Origin: Aromatoleum anaerobium
Lineage (GTDB): Bacteria > Pseudomonadota > Gammaproteobacteria > Burkholderiales > Rhodocyclaceae
Direction of reading: 5' to 3'
DNA: 64,000 bases
Assembly (NCBI RefSeq): GCF_012910705.2
Contig: NZ_WTVG02000038.1
Span: 496,001-560,000 of the forward strand
Shown here: positions 1-11,757 of the stretch, piece after piece
Layout of the letters: every line of letters starts with the position of its first letter
Position numbering within the stretch: position 1 is the stretch's first letter
Made by a program: the position numbers and the translations under genes
The notes under the pieces: model-generated
Told to the model about the DNA's origin: nothing
Database searches by the model: none
Seen by the model: the letters and a program-made list of their open reading frames with translations, nothing else

Positions 1-59
1 GCCGCCGCGAAGCCGTCACTGCCGGGCGGCTTTCCGGCGCGGCCAAGGCGGGCACCTTC

Positions 60-2177
60 ATGACAGCCAACGCCCCCGTCGCCGCGGACGACTCCGGCGA
101 AAATGAAGTGGTGCAGCGTGCGGCAATGCTGCAGACGATCCTCGACAACATTCCGTGCGCCGTGTCGCTCGTCAACCACGAGCAGCAACTCGTCGCCTGC
201 AACGAGGAATTCAAGCGCCTGCTCGATTTCCCGCCACACCTGTTTGCCGGCGGTCTGCCGTCGCTCGAAACGCTGTTCCGCTACAACGCCGCGCGCGGCG
301 AGTACGGCCCCGGCGACCCGGACCAGATCGTCACCGATCTTCTCGCCCGCGCGCTTCATCCGGCTCCGCACAGCTTCGAGCGCCGCCGGCGCGACGGCAC
401 GGTACTGCTCGTCCAGGGCCAGCCGCTGCCGCAGGGCGGCTTTGTCACGACCTACACCGACATCACCGCCCGCAAGCGCGACGAAGAGCGGCTCCAGCTC
501 GCGGACAAGGTGTTCGAGAACAGCCCCGAGGCGATCGTCATCACCGACCTCGGCCATCGCATCGTTTCGGTCAACCCTGCCTACACCGAGATCACCGGGG
601 TCACGGCAGCCGCGGCACAAGGCACCTGCTTCCGCCCGGGCAGTGACGACGGCGAGGGCGCAGGCGCAGGCGGGCCGGATTCGCGCACGGTGTGGGCGAT
701 CGTCGGCGCGCACGGTTCGTGGTCGGGGGAAACGACAGGCCTGCGCTGCGACGGGCAGCGCTACCCGCGCACGTTGATGATCAACGGCGTGCGCGACCCC
801 GAGACGCGGGAGATCACGCATTTCATCGCGATTTTCTCGGATATCACCGCCCGCAAGCGCGCCGAGGCGGATATCGAGCATCTGGCTTACCACGATACGC
901 TGACCGGCCTCGCGAACCGCTTCTCGCTGACCGCGCGGCTGCAGCAGTCGGTCGCCGACGCGCGCCGCAACGGCCAGCGGCTGGCGGTGATGTTCCTCGA
1001 TCTGGATCGCTTCAAGCACATCAACGACTCTCTCGGCCATCCGGTCGGAGACGAACTGCTGAAGCAGGTCGCGCTGCGCCTGCGCGACGCGGTGCGCGAA
1101 ACGGACACTGTCGCGCGCCTCGGCGGCGACGAATTCGTCGTCGTGCTGCAAGGCATCGGCGGCGCCCACGACGTCACGCACGTTGCGGCGAAGCTGCTCG
1201 CGCGGCTCTCCGCCCCGTATTGCGTCGACACCACCGAACTTCATACGACACCGTCGATCGGCATCAGCCTGTTTCCCGACGACAGCGCCGACCCGGCGGC
1301 GCTGATGCGCAACGCCGACACCGCGATGTATCACGCCAAAGCCGCCGGGCGCGCGAAGTTCCAGTTCTACACCGACGAGATGAACCGCGCCGCGACCGCG
1401 CGACTGGATCTCGAGCGCAAGCTGCGTGGCGCCGCGGCACGCGGCGAATTCGAGCTGTGGTACCAGCCCCAGTTCGACTCGCGCCACGGGCACCTCACCG
1501 GGCTGGAAGCGCTGGTGCGATGGCGTCACCCGGAGGACGGGCTGATCGCCCCGCTGCGCTTCATCCCGCTTGCCGAGGAAACGGGCGTCATCGTCGAGAT
1601 CGGCACGTGGGTTCTTCGCGAGGCCTGCCGGCAGGCGCGGCAGTGGCTCGACGCGGGACTGCCGCAGCTGCGCATCTCGGTCAACCTGTCAGTGCGCCAG
1701 CTGCGCGAAAAATGCCTCGTCGACACGGTGTCGACAATTCTTGCGGCGAGCGGCCTGCGCCCCGGACTGCTGGAACTCGAAATCACCGAAAGCGCGGTCA
1801 TGGACAACCCGGACGAAGCGGTCGCGCTGCTGCAAGCGCTGAAGGATCTCGGCGTGCGCATCGCGATCGACGATTTCGGCACCGGGCATTCGTCGCTGTC
1901 CTACCTCAAGCTGTTCCCGCTCGATCACCTGAAAATCGACCGCTCCTTCGTGTCCGACATCGAGCACGACGCGAACGACGCGATGATCGTGGCCGCGGCC
2001 GTGTCGCTCGCGCACAACCTCGGGCTTTCGGTGATCGCCGAAGGGGTCGAGTCCGCAGTCCAGGTCGCGCGCCTGCGCGAACTCGGCTGCGACGAGCTGC
2101 AGGGTTTCCATTTCAGCCGCCCGGTGACGGCGGACGTCGTGGAAAACTCGCTGCGCAGCGTGTGGCGGACCGCCTGA
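60..2177 (+). CDS. PAS-PAS-GGDEF-EAL cyclic-di-GMP signalling protein
   Basis: Predicted cytoplasmic sensor that makes and/or breaks cyclic-di-GMP. Two PAS domains (about residues 22-140 and 145-275) each end in the SDITARKR/TDITARKR type linker. A GGDEF domain follows with an intact GGDEF signature at residues 355-359. An RETD inhibitory-site motif lies at 346-349, five residues ahead of it, as expected for product inhibition. A C-terminal EAL domain has EAL at 483-485. No transmembrane segment is visible. Both catalytic signatures are intact, so the protein could be bifunctional; which activity dominates cannot be read from sequence. The reading frame is open upstream of this ATG to the window edge, so the true start could lie outside the window. 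Confidence 0.9.
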   Translation: MTANAPVAADDSGENEVVQRAAMLQTILDNIPCAVSLVNHEQQLVACNEEFKRLLDFPPHLFAGGLPSLETLFRYNAARGEYGPGDPDQIVTDLLARALHPAPHSFERRRRDGTVLLVQGQPLPQGGFVTTYTDITARKRDEERLQLADKVFENSPEAIVITDLGHRIVSVNPAYTEITGVTAAAAQGTCFRPGSDDGEGAGAGGPDSRTVWAIVGAHGSWSGETTGLRCDGQRYPRTLMINGVRDPETREITHFIAIFSDITARKRAEADIEHLAYHDTLTGLANRFSLTARLQQSVADARRNGQRLAVMFLDLDRFKHINDSLGHPVGDELLKQVALRLRDAVRETDTVARLGGDEFVVVLQGIGGAHDVTHVAAKLLARLSAPYCVDTTELHTTPSIGISLFPDDSADPAALMRNADTAMYHAKAAGRAKFQFYTDEMNRAATARLDLERKLRGAAARGEFELWYQPQFDSRHGHLTGLEALVRWRHPEDGLIAPLRFIPLAEETGVIVEIGTWVLREACRQARQWLDAGLPQLRISVNLSVRQLREKCLVDTVSTILAASGLRPGLLELEITESAVMDNPDEAVALLQALKDLGVRIAIDDFGTGHSSLSYLKLFPLDHLKIDRSFVSDIEHDANDAMIVAAAVSLAHNLGLSVIAEGVESAVQVARLRELGCDELQGFHFSRPVTADVVENSLRSVWRTA

Positions 2178-2267
2178 CCGGGCTTCGGTCTCCACCCCCG
2201 CCACGGCAACGCGGATCGCCGGCGCAATCTGGGATAATGCCCGCCACCCCTCGCCGAGTGTCCCCTC

Positions 2268-3563
2268 GTGTCCGAATTGCGCCGCCCCGCCTGGCTCGAA
2301 GTCCTGCTCAACCGCCGCATGCTGATCTGCATTTTCACCGGCTTCGCGTCGGGGCTGCCGCTGTACCTGCTGCTGAACCTCGTGCCGGCGTGGCTGAAGA
2401 CCGAAGGCTTGTCGCTGAAAGCGATCGGCGCGTTCGCGCTGATCCAGTTCCCCTACACGTGGAAGTTCCTGTGGGCACCGCTGCTCGACCGCTTCGGCAT
2501 CCTGCCGTGGCTGGGCCGGCGCCGCGGCTGGATGCTGGTGTCGCAGCTCGGGCTGGTCGCCGCGATCGCGTGGCTCGGCCAGCTGTCGCCCGTCACCGAC
2601 CTCGGCCTCGTCGTCGGGCTGACCGCCGCGATCGCGCTGCTGTCGGCGACGCAGGACATCGCGCTCGACGCGTTCCGGCGCGAGATCCTGCCCGAGATCG
2701 AGCTCGGCCTCGGCAACGCGATCCACGTGAACGCGTACCGCGTCGCCGGCCTCGTGCCCGGCTCGCTGTCGCTGATCCTCGCCGACCACCTCGCGTGGGG
2801 GCCGGTGTTCGTGATCACCGCGCTGTTCATGCTGCCTGGCGTCGCGATGACGATGTTCTCGGCCGAGCCGCGCGAAGCGGCGGGCACGCCGCGCACGCTG
2901 CGCGCGGCCGTCGTCGAGCCGTTCCGCGAGTTCTTCGGCCGCCACGGCGTGCGCTCGGCGCTGCTCGTGCTCGCGTTCCTGTTCCTCTACAAGCTCGGCG
3001 ACTCGCTGTGCACCGCGCTCGCGACGCCGTTCTATCTCGACATGGGCTACAGCAAGACCGACATCGGCATCGTCGCGAAGAACGCCGGCCTGTGGCCGTC
3101 GGTGATCGGCGGCATCCTCGGCGGGCTGTGGATGCTGCGGCTCGGCATCAACCGCGCGCTGTGGCTGTTCGGCCTCGTGCAGGTCGTCACGATCCTCGGC
3201 TTCGTCTGGCTCGCGTGGCTCGGGCCGATGCCGTCGGACGCGGGCCGCCTCGCAGTGCTCGCGATCGTCATCGCCGGCGAAGCGGTCGGCGTCGGCCTTG
3301 GCACGACCGCGTTCGTCGCGTACATGGCGCGCACGACGCATCCGGCCTACACTGCGACGCAGCTTGCGCTGTTCACGAGCCTGATGGCGATGCCGCGCAC
3401 GTTCATCAACGCCTCGGCCGGCTGGCTCGTCGAACGCATGGGCTGGTACGATTTCTTCTGGGCATGCTTCTTCCTCGCCATTCCGGGCATGCTGCTGCTA
3501 CTTAAAGTCGCGCCGTGGAACGGCGAAGCGAAAGCGGTCGCCGCGATGCCGGGCCGCGCCTGA
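2268..3563 (+). CDS. AmpG-like major facilitator permease
   Basis: A 431-residue polytopic membrane protein with about 12 hydrophobic segments and a GFASGLPLYLLL motif in the first helix, typical of the AmpG/muropeptide permease branch of the major facilitator superfamily. Known AmpG proteins import anhydro-muropeptides into the cytoplasm for cell-wall recycling. The N-terminus MSELRRPAWLEVLLNRRML fits a GTG start at 2268. It lies 90 bp after the GGDEF-EAL gene and 13 bp before the glycosylase gene, so it may be co-transcribed with the latter. Substrate assignment is by family resemblance only; another small solute is possible. Confidence 0.75.
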   Translation: MSELRRPAWLEVLLNRRMLICIFTGFASGLPLYLLLNLVPAWLKTEGLSLKAIGAFALIQFPYTWKFLWAPLLDRFGILPWLGRRRGWMLVSQLGLVAAIAWLGQLSPVTDLGLVVGLTAAIALLSATQDIALDAFRREILPEIELGLGNAIHVNAYRVAGLVPGSLSLILADHLAWGPVFVITALFMLPGVAMTMFSAEPREAAGTPRTLRAAVVEPFREFFGRHGVRSALLVLAFLFLYKLGDSLCTALATPFYLDMGYSKTDIGIVAKNAGLWPSVIGGILGGLWMLRLGINRALWLFGLVQVVTILGFVWLAWLGPMPSDAGRLAVLAIVIAGEAVGVGLGTTAFVAYMARTTHPAYTATQLALFTSLMAMPRTFINASAGWLVERMGWYDFFWACFFLAIPGMLLLLKVAPWNGEAKAVAAMPGRA

Positions 3564-3576
3564 CAGGCCACACGCC

Positions 3577-4308
3577 ATGACCACCGACCCTTCCGTCCGC
3601 GCCCTGATCGCCGCGGCCCGCGCGCTGGCCCGCGACGTCGACGGCCTGCGCTTCGCGCCTCCCGTCAGCCACGTCTACAACCCGCTCGACTACGCGTGGA
3701 CGATCCACGAGAGCTACCTGCGCCGCTACGGCGCCGGGCGCAAGCGGGTGCTGTTCATCGGCATGAATCCGGGCCCGTTCGGCATGACCCAGACCGGCGT
3801 GCCGTTCGGCGAAGTCGCGGCGGTGCGCGACTGGCTCGGCCTCGCCGGCCCGGTCGGCAAACCGGCCGTGGAAAACCCGAAGCGTCCGATCGAGGGCTTC
3901 GCGTGCCCGCGCTCCGAAGTCAGCGGGCGTCGCCTGTGGGGCCTGTTCCGCGAACGCTTCGGCACGCCGGAAGCGTTCTTCGCCAGCCACTTCGTCGCCA
4001 ACTACTGTCCGCTGGCGTTTTTCGCCGAAGGCCGCAACCTCACGCCGGACAAGCTTCCCCCCGCCGAATCCGGGCCCCTGCTCGCGGCCTGCGACGAGCA
4101 TTTGCGCCGCGTCGTCGAGGCGCTGGAGCCCGAATGGGTGATCGGCGTCGGCGCGTGGGCGGAAAACCGGGCCGCGGAAGTGCTCGCCGGCCGGGCGCTG
4201 CGCATCGCGCGCATCCTCCACCCGAGCCCGGCCAACCCGACCGCGAACCGCGGCTGGGCCGAAGCGGCGACCCGCCAGCTCGAAGCACTCGACATCTGGA
4301 CCCCCTAA
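3577..4308 (+). CDS. SMUG1-type single-strand-selective uracil-DNA glycosylase
   Basis: A 243-residue uracil-DNA glycosylase superfamily protein. The active-site loop GMNPGPFGM (residues 62-70) and the C-terminal loop HPSPANP (215-221) are the SMUG1-type motifs 1 and 2. Members remove uracil and oxidised pyrimidines from DNA to start base-excision repair. The Asn of the GMNPGP loop and the His of HPSPANP are the expected catalytic positions and both are present. SMUG1 is mostly a vertebrate family with scattered bacterial members, so its presence is a little unusual. It starts 13 bp after the AmpG-like gene. Confidence 0.88.
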   Translation: MTTDPSVRALIAAARALARDVDGLRFAPPVSHVYNPLDYAWTIHESYLRRYGAGRKRVLFIGMNPGPFGMTQTGVPFGEVAAVRDWLGLAGPVGKPAVENPKRPIEGFACPRSEVSGRRLWGLFRERFGTPEAFFASHFVANYCPLAFFAEGRNLTPDKLPPAESGPLLAACDEHLRRVVEALEPEWVIGVGAWAENRAAEVLAGRALRIARILHPSPANPTANRGWAEAATRQLEALDIWTP

Positions 4309-4327
4309 TCACTGCCGAGACGAAACG

Positions 4328-4984
4328 ATGCACGAAATCGATCAGCTGTTCACCAACAACCGCAACTGGTCCGAGCGCATCCGCAGCGAGGATCCCGCCT
4401 ATTTCCGCCGCCTCGCGAACCAGCAGTCGCCGCAATACCTGTGGATCGGCTGCTCCGACAGCCGCGTACCGGCAAACCAGATCATCGACCTCGCGCCGGG
4501 GGAGGTCTTCGTTCACCGCAACGTCGCAAACGTGGTCGTCCATACCGATCTCAATGCGCTGTCGGTCATCCAGTACGCCGTCGACGTGCTGCAGGTCAAG
4601 CACATCCTCGTCGTCGGCCACTATGGCTGCGGCGGCGTCGGGGCGGCGCTCAACAACAGCCGGCTCGGCCTGATCGACAACTGGCTGCGCCATGTGCAGG
4701 ACGTGCGCGACCTGCATGAGACGATGCTGGCAGCGATCGAGGATCCGCTGCAGCGCATCAACCAGTTGTGCGAGCTCAACGTGATGCAGCAGGTCGTCAA
4801 CGTCAGCCAGACCTCGGTGCTGCGCGAAGCCTGGGAACGCGGCCAGCGGGTGATGATTCATGGCTGGTGCTACGGCCTGTGCGACGGGCTGGTGCGCGAT
4901 CTCGGAGTCAGCGCGACGTGCCGCAGCGAAGCGCTGGAACGTTACCGCGACGCGGTGAGCGCGCTGCGCACGAATCCCCGCTGA
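4328..4984 (+). CDS. can: beta-class carbonic anhydrase
   Basis: Cytoplasmic enzyme interconverting carbon dioxide and bicarbonate. Zinc ligands are visible as Cys42 and Asp44 in CSDSRVP and as His98 and Cys101 in HYGCGG. Arg46 completes the Asp-Arg dyad. The length of 218 residues is normal for the proteobacterial beta family. The gene follows the glycosylase gene by 19 bp and converges on priA, with only 20 bp between the two stop codons. Confidence 0.95.
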   Translation: MHEIDQLFTNNRNWSERIRSEDPAYFRRLANQQSPQYLWIGCSDSRVPANQIIDLAPGEVFVHRNVANVVVHTDLNALSVIQYAVDVLQVKHILVVGHYGCGGVGAALNNSRLGLIDNWLRHVQDVRDLHETMLAAIEDPLQRINQLCELNVMQQVVNVSQTSVLREAWERGQRVMIHGWCYGLCDGLVRDLGVSATCRSEALERYRDAVSALRTNPR

Positions 4985-5004
4985 AGCCCTGCCGGGCAGC
5001 CTCG

Positions 5005-7176
<2,172 letters not shown>

Positions 7177-7289
7177 GTCTGATTCATACCTTCATAGGTC
7201 TTTCTTTTGAAATCAAAAGCTTGCTGGAGATAGCTAAGTTTTCACATGGAAAACCCAACTAAATATCTACCGGATAACCCTTAATCGGC

Positions 7290-7312
7290 TTGTCCACATA
7301 TTCTGTGGATAA
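7290..7312. promoter_or_regulatory. pair of inverted DnaA boxes
   Basis: TTGTCCACA (one mismatch to TTATCCACA) and the exact reverse complement of TTATCCACA (TGTGGATAA) face each other across a 5-bp AT-rich spacer. They could bind DnaA cooperatively. Confidence 0.6.
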
Positions 7313-7479
7313 CTTTGTGAACAGCTTGGGTGAAATGTCCTGAAACCGGTACGCCACAAGCCATTCAGTCACTTTGCCTTAACAGTGGGCAAAATTTTTC
7401 TTCATATTTTTCATGGACTTATTAGCGACCTGTAATATCGCGAACGCTTGTTGTGTAGTTTCAATCCGGAACGGTGCGG

Positions 7480-7488
7480 TGTGCATAA
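7480..7488 (-). promoter_or_regulatory. DnaA box (TTATGCACA)
   Basis: TGTGCATAA on the plus strand fits the relaxed DnaA-box consensus TTATNCACA on the minus strand. It lies in the same AT-rich gap as the inverted pair at 7290-7312. Confidence 0.45.
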
Positions 7489-7643
7489 GTCAAGCTGTTT
7501 CTAAATATTTTCTCCTTGACAGCAGCCGCTCGACGTAAGGCAGAACCGGCCATTCCTATGTCATCGATGGCCGCCGCTGCCCAGAACGGAAACCGCCCGA
7601 AGCAGCGCGGCGGGCGGGTGCGCGGCAGTTTCCGCTACCGCCC

Positions 7644-8714
7644 TCAGCGTCCGCCGCGCAATTTGCGGCTGTGCTGATGCACGGTGTCGACGAGCACCGA
7701 TACCGCCTCGGGCGGCGTGAACTGGGAGATGCCGTGGCCGAGGTTGAACACATGCCCGGGGTGCGGGCCGAACGCGTCGAGCACCCGCTTCGCCTCGGTC
7801 GCGATCACTTCGGGCGGCGCAAACAGGATCGCCGGATCGAGATTCCCCTGCAGCGCGACCTTGTCCCCGACGAGCGCGCGCGCGCGGCCGATATCCATCG
7901 TCCAGTCGAGGCCGACCGCATCGCAGCCGATCGCGGCGATGCTCTCGAGCCACAGGCCGCCACCTTTGGTGAACACGATGCTCGGTACGCGCTCGCCATC
8001 GCGCTCGCGGATCAGGCCGGCGACGACGCGCTCGAGGTACGGCAGCGAGAACTCGCGATAAGCCGCTTCCGACAGCACGCCGCCCCAGGAATCGAACACC
8101 ATGACCGCTTGCACGCCGGATTCGATCTGCGCGTTGAGGTAGGCGACGACCGAGTCGGCGGTGACGCGCAGCACGTGATGCAGCAGGTCGGGCCGGGTGT
8201 AGGCCATCGTCTTGATGCGGCGATAGTCGTCGGACGAACCGCCTTCGACCATGTAGCAGGCAAGCGTCCACGGGCTGCCCGAGAAACCGATCAGCGGCAC
8301 GCTGCCACCGAGCGCACGGCGGATCTCGGCGACCGCATCCATGACGTATTGCAGTTCGGCGTGCGGGTCGGGCGCGACCAGGTTGCGGATTTCCCATTCG
8401 TCGCGCAGCGGGCGCTCAAAGCGCGGGCCTTCGCCTTCGGCGAAGTACAGCCCCAGTCCCATCGCATCCGGCACCGTGAGGATGTCCGAGAACAGGATCG
8501 CCGCGTCGAGGTCGTAGCGTGCCAGCGGCTGCAGCGTGACTTCGCAGGCGAGCGCCGGACTCTTGCACAGGTTCAGGAAACTGCCGGCGCGGCGCCGCGT
8601 CTCGCAGTATTCCGGCAGGTAACGCCCGGCCTGGCGCATCATCCAGAGCGGCGTGTAGTCGGTGGGCTGGCGCAGCAGCGCGCGCAGGAAGGTATCGTTC
8701 TGGAGACGGCTCAC
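7644..8714 (-). CDS. hemE: uroporphyrinogen decarboxylase
   Basis: Converts uroporphyrinogen III to coproporphyrinogen III by four decarboxylations in cytoplasmic haem biosynthesis. The N-terminal signature [15 protein letters not shown] and the Gly/Ser-rich [17 protein letters not shown] segment are both present. The GTG at 8714 is preferred because an AAGGA ribosome-binding site lies seven bases upstream and the product (356 residues, beginning [19 protein letters not shown]) matches the usual UroD length. An in-frame ATG 63 bp further upstream would add an atypical N-terminus. Confidence 0.97.
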   Translation of the reverse strand: MSRLQNDTFLRALLRQPTDYTPLWMMRQAGRYLPEYCETRRRAGSFLNLCKSPALACEVTLQPLARYDLDAAILFSDILTVPDAMGLGLYFAEGEGPRFERPLRDEWEIRNLVAPDPHAELQYVMDAVAEIRRALGGSVPLIGFSGSPWTLACYMVEGGSSDDYRRIKTMAYTRPDLLHHVLRVTADSVVAYLNAQIESGVQAVMVFDSWGGVLSEAAYREFSLPYLERVVAGLIRERDGERVPSIVFTKGGGLWLESIAAIGCDAVGLDWTMDIGRARALVGDKVALQGNLDPAILFAPPEVIATEAKRVLDAFGPHPGHVFNLGHGISQFTPPEAVSVLVDTVHQHSRKLRGGR

Positions 8715-8813
8715 GGTTACATCCTTTAGTCTGCCGGTTCGAGGCAAAGCGCGATTATCCGCGTTTTGCGGCGTCATGCCGACCCCGGTCTGCTGTGGCG
8801 CGGCGGGTCCGCC

Positions 8814-10271
8814 TCAACGCCGCCAGAAAACGGGGGTCAGCACGACGAGCAGCGTGAAGATTTCGAGCCGCCCGAGAATCATCGTGAACGCCAGTGTCGC
8901 GGTCTGGAAATCGTTGAGGCCCGCGTAATTGGACGCCGGGCCGATCGCGCCGAGTCCGGGGCCGGTGTTGTTGAGGCATGCGACAACCCCGGAAAAGGCG
9001 GTGATGATGTCGAGGCCGGTGGCCGCGAGCACCAGCGTCAACGCGACGATGCTCACCATGTACATGAAGCTGAAGCCCAGCACCGCGTGCAGGATGTCCT
9101 CCGACACCGGCTGGATCCCCAGGCGCACCGGGTGCACCGCGTTCGGATGCAGCGAGCGGACGATCTCGCGGTACACCTGCTTGTACAGGATGATCGCCCG
9201 CATCATCTTGATGCCGCCGCCGGCGGAACCGGAACAGGCGATGAAGCTGCCGAGGAACAGGATCCACATCTGCGCGAACATCGGCCACAGCGTGTAGTCG
9301 TAGGTCGCGAGCCCGAGCGAGGTGGACATCGACACGACATGAAACGCGACGTAGCGCAGCGTCGTCAGGAAATCGGCATGCGCCTCGACGCTCATCAGGT
9401 AGGCGGTCAGCACCGCGACGCTCGCGAGCAGCACGCCGAAATAGAACGGCAACTCGGGATCGGACAGGTACGGGCGCGGGTTGCGACGCACCAGCGCGAG
9501 GTAGTGCGTCGCATAGTTCAGTCCCGCCAGCAGCGCGAACGCGATCGCGACCATCTCGACGGGCACGCTGTTGAAATGGCCGAGCGACGCGTCCTTGCTC
9601 GAGAAACCCCCGAGGCCCGTCACCGAGAACGCGTGGATCAGCGCCTCCCAGCCGTCGAGGCCGGCGAGCCACAGGCTCAGCCCGCAGGCGGCGGTGAGCA
9701 GGATGTACGCCGTCCACAAGCCTTTTGCCGTCTCGGTGATGCGCGGCGTGAGGCTCGACTCCTTCATCGGCGTCGGCACTTCGGCGCGGAACAGTTGCCG
9801 GCCGCCGATACCCAGCAGCGGCAGGATCGCGACCACCAGCACGATGACGCCCATGCCGCCGATCCAGTGCATGAAGGTGCGCCACAGGTTGATCGAGATC
9901 GGCATCCGGTCGAGGCCGCTGAGGACCGTCCCGCCGGTCGCGGTCAGGCCCGACACTGCCTCGAAGTAGGCGTCGATGACGGACAGACCGGGCACATAGC
10001 CGAACAGCGGAATCGCGCCGAAGACCGGCGTCACGACCCACGTCAGCGCGACGAGCAGGAAGCCGTCGCTCGGCTTCAGGTCGCGCTTGACGCGGCGCGT
10101 CAGCGCCCACAGCACGACCCCGGCGGCGCAGGTCAGAAGCACTGCGTCATCGAACGCGCGGGTCGCGCCGTCGTCGAGGAAAAACGACACTGCGAGCGGA
10201 AAGCCCATCAGCACGCCGAACATCGTCACGATCAGGCCGAGGGCGCTGAGGACCGGGAAATAGCTGCGCAT
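8814..10271 (-). CDS. trkH: Trk potassium uptake system membrane subunit TrkH
   Basis: A 485-residue polytopic membrane protein of the TrkH/KtrB superfamily. Filter-like loops with central glycines are visible (TATGGTVLSG, TGLGGFSSKD, GSAGGGIKMM), followed by membrane helices. It forms the potassium-translocating channel gated by cytoplasmic TrkA. trkA lies immediately upstream with a 3-bp gap, so the two are almost certainly co-transcribed and translationally coupled. Confidence 0.95.
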   Translation of the reverse strand: MRSYFPVLSALGLIVTMFGVLMGFPLAVSFFLDDGATRAFDDAVLLTCAAGVVLWALTRRVKRDLKPSDGFLLVALTWVVTPVFGAIPLFGYVPGLSVIDAYFEAVSGLTATGGTVLSGLDRMPISINLWRTFMHWIGGMGVIVLVVAILPLLGIGGRQLFRAEVPTPMKESSLTPRITETAKGLWTAYILLTAACGLSLWLAGLDGWEALIHAFSVTGLGGFSSKDASLGHFNSVPVEMVAIAFALLAGLNYATHYLALVRRNPRPYLSDPELPFYFGVLLASVAVLTAYLMSVEAHADFLTTLRYVAFHVVSMSTSLGLATYDYTLWPMFAQMWILFLGSFIACSGSAGGGIKMMRAIILYKQVYREIVRSLHPNAVHPVRLGIQPVSEDILHAVLGFSFMYMVSIVALTLVLAATGLDIITAFSGVVACLNNTGPGLGAIGPASNYAGLNDFQTATLAFTMILGRLEIFTLLVVLTPVFWRR

Positions 10272-10274
10272 GGT

Positions 10275-11678
10275 CTACAGGAACGTGAAGCCGACCTGGA
10301 AAAGCTTCTCGACCTGGCGCACGAGCTTCTTGTGCGTGCAGAAGACGATCACGTGGTCGCCGCCTTCGATCACGGTGTCGTGATGCGGAATGACGACCCC
10401 GCGCCGCATCACCTTGCCGTCGGGGCGCCGCTCCTCGCGCACGATCGCGCCAATCGTCGCGCCCTTCGGCAGCGCGATGTTCTCGATCGCGCGGCCGACG
10501 ACGTTCGAGTCCTTCTCGTTGCCATGCGCGATGATCTCCAGCGCTTCGGCCGCGCCACGGCGCAGGCTGTGCACGGCCACCACGTCGCCGCGCCGCACGT
10601 GCGCGAGCAGCGAGCCGATCGAGGTCTGCGCCGGCGAGATCGCGATGTCGATCGGCCCGCCCTGCACCAGGTCGGCATAGCTGCGGCGGTTGATCAGCGC
10701 CAGCGTGCGGCGCGCGCCCATCCGCTTCGCGAGCGACGTCGACATGATGTTGTCTTCGTCGTCGTTGGTCAGCGCGAGGAACAGGTCGATCTCGTCGATG
10801 CCTTCGTTCTCGAGCAGCTTCTCGTCGGTGGTGTCGCCACGCAGCACCAGCGCCCGCCTCAGCTGCGTCGCGATGGCCTCGGCGCGGTGCTTGTCGACTT
10901 CGAGCACCTTGACGTTGTAGTCGGCCTCGATCGAGCGCGCGAGCCGCAACCCGATGTTGCCGCCGCCGGCGATCATGATGCGGCGCGTCACCCGGTCCGA
11001 GCGGCGCAACTCGCGCATCACCTGGCGGATATGCACCGTCGCGGCGAGGCAGAACACTTCATCGCCGGGCAGGATCGTCGTATCGCCTTCGGGGAGCAGC
11101 GGTTCGCCATGGCGGTAGATCGCGGCGATCCGCACCTCGACATTCGGCATGTGGTAGCGCAGCGCCTTCAGCGGATGGCCCACCAGCGGCCCGCCTTCGA
11201 ACGCGCTGACACAGATCAGGCTGAGCACCCCGTCGGCGAATTCCAGCACCTGCAGCGCCTCCGGAAACGCGATCAGGCGCTTGATGTAGTCGGTGACGAT
11301 CTGCTCCGGGCAGATCGAGAAATCGACCGCGAAGTTGTCGCTGTTGAGCAGCTCCGGATGCTCGACGAAATCGCTGGAGCGCAGTCGCGCGATGCGCGTC
11401 GGCAGGTTGAACACAGTCTTCGCGACGCGGCACGCACAGAGATTCGTCTGGTCCGACTGCGTCACCGCGATCAACAGGTCCGCGTCATCGGCACCGGCGT
11501 CGCGCAGCACCTGCGGCGACGCCCCGTTGCCGAGCACGGTGCGCAGTTCCAGGCGGTCGCGCAGGATTTCGAGATGCTCGGCGTTGGTATCGACGAGCGT
11601 GATGTCGTTGGCTTCGGAAACGAGGTTTTCCGCGACCGAAGCGCCGACCTGCCCGGCGCCGAGGATGATGATCTTCAC
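10275..11678 (-). CDS. trkA: Trk potassium uptake regulatory subunit TrkA
   Basis: Peripheral cytoplasmic subunit of 467 residues with two tandem RCK units. The N-terminal Rossmann fold has GAGQVGASVAENL and a second nucleotide-binding fold begins near residue 230 with AGGGNIGLRLARSI. Each is followed by a TrkA-C type domain. It binds NAD(H)/ATP and gates TrkH. It lies 79 bp downstream of ntrX in the same direction, an arrangement common in betaproteobacteria. Confidence 0.96.
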   Translation of the reverse strand: MKIIILGAGQVGASVAENLVSEANDITLVDTNAEHLEILRDRLELRTVLGNGASPQVLRDAGADDADLLIAVTQSDQTNLCACRVAKTVFNLPTRIARLRSSDFVEHPELLNSDNFAVDFSICPEQIVTDYIKRLIAFPEALQVLEFADGVLSLICVSAFEGGPLVGHPLKALRYHMPNVEVRIAAIYRHGEPLLPEGDTTILPGDEVFCLAATVHIRQVMRELRRSDRVTRRIMIAGGGNIGLRLARSIEADYNVKVLEVDKHRAEAIATQLRRALVLRGDTTDEKLLENEGIDEIDLFLALTNDDEDNIMSTSLAKRMGARRTLALINRRSYADLVQGGPIDIAISPAQTSIGSLLAHVRRGDVVAVHSLRRGAAEALEIIAHGNEKDSNVVGRAIENIALPKGATIGAIVREERRPDGKVMRRGVVIPHHDTVIEGGDHVIVFCTHKKLVRQVEKLFQVGFTFL

Positions 11679-11757
11679 CGCCGGGATCTCCTGTGGCGCA
11701 TTGCGGGCACGCGCCCGTCATCGGCCGGGAAGCCGGATTTCGCCGCGCCGACCGGGT

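Larger units (their letters stand above)
7177..7643. other. AT-rich intergenic region with DnaA boxes; candidate oriC and priA promoter region
   Basis: No convincing gene lies in these 467 bp, which are far richer in A+T than their surroundings. Two DnaA boxes face each other (TTGTCCACA at 7290-7298 and TGTGGATAA at 7304-7312). A third site (TGTGCATAA, fitting TTATNCACA on the minus strand) lies at 7480-7488. A/T-rich tracts at about 7388-7436 and 7498-7514 could serve as unwinding elements. A short inverted repeat CTTTTGA-AA-TCAAAAG at 7204-7219 sits just upstream of priA. The gap lies between priA and hemE; hemE-adjacent origins are known in alphaproteobacteria. Origin function is inference. 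The rpmH-dnaA gap is the competing candidate. Confidence 0.5.

Noticed and set aside
692-3505. Very long open frame (937 codons) on the plus strand across two genes.
   Set aside because: It is out of frame with the recognisable GGDEF-EAL and AmpG-like genes, has Arg/Ala-rich nonsense composition and no domains; a by-product of high GC content.
7588-7634. CGGAAAC...GTTTCCG inverted repeat just after hemE as a terminator.
   Set aside because: Stem of only 7 bp, 33-base loop and no T run.
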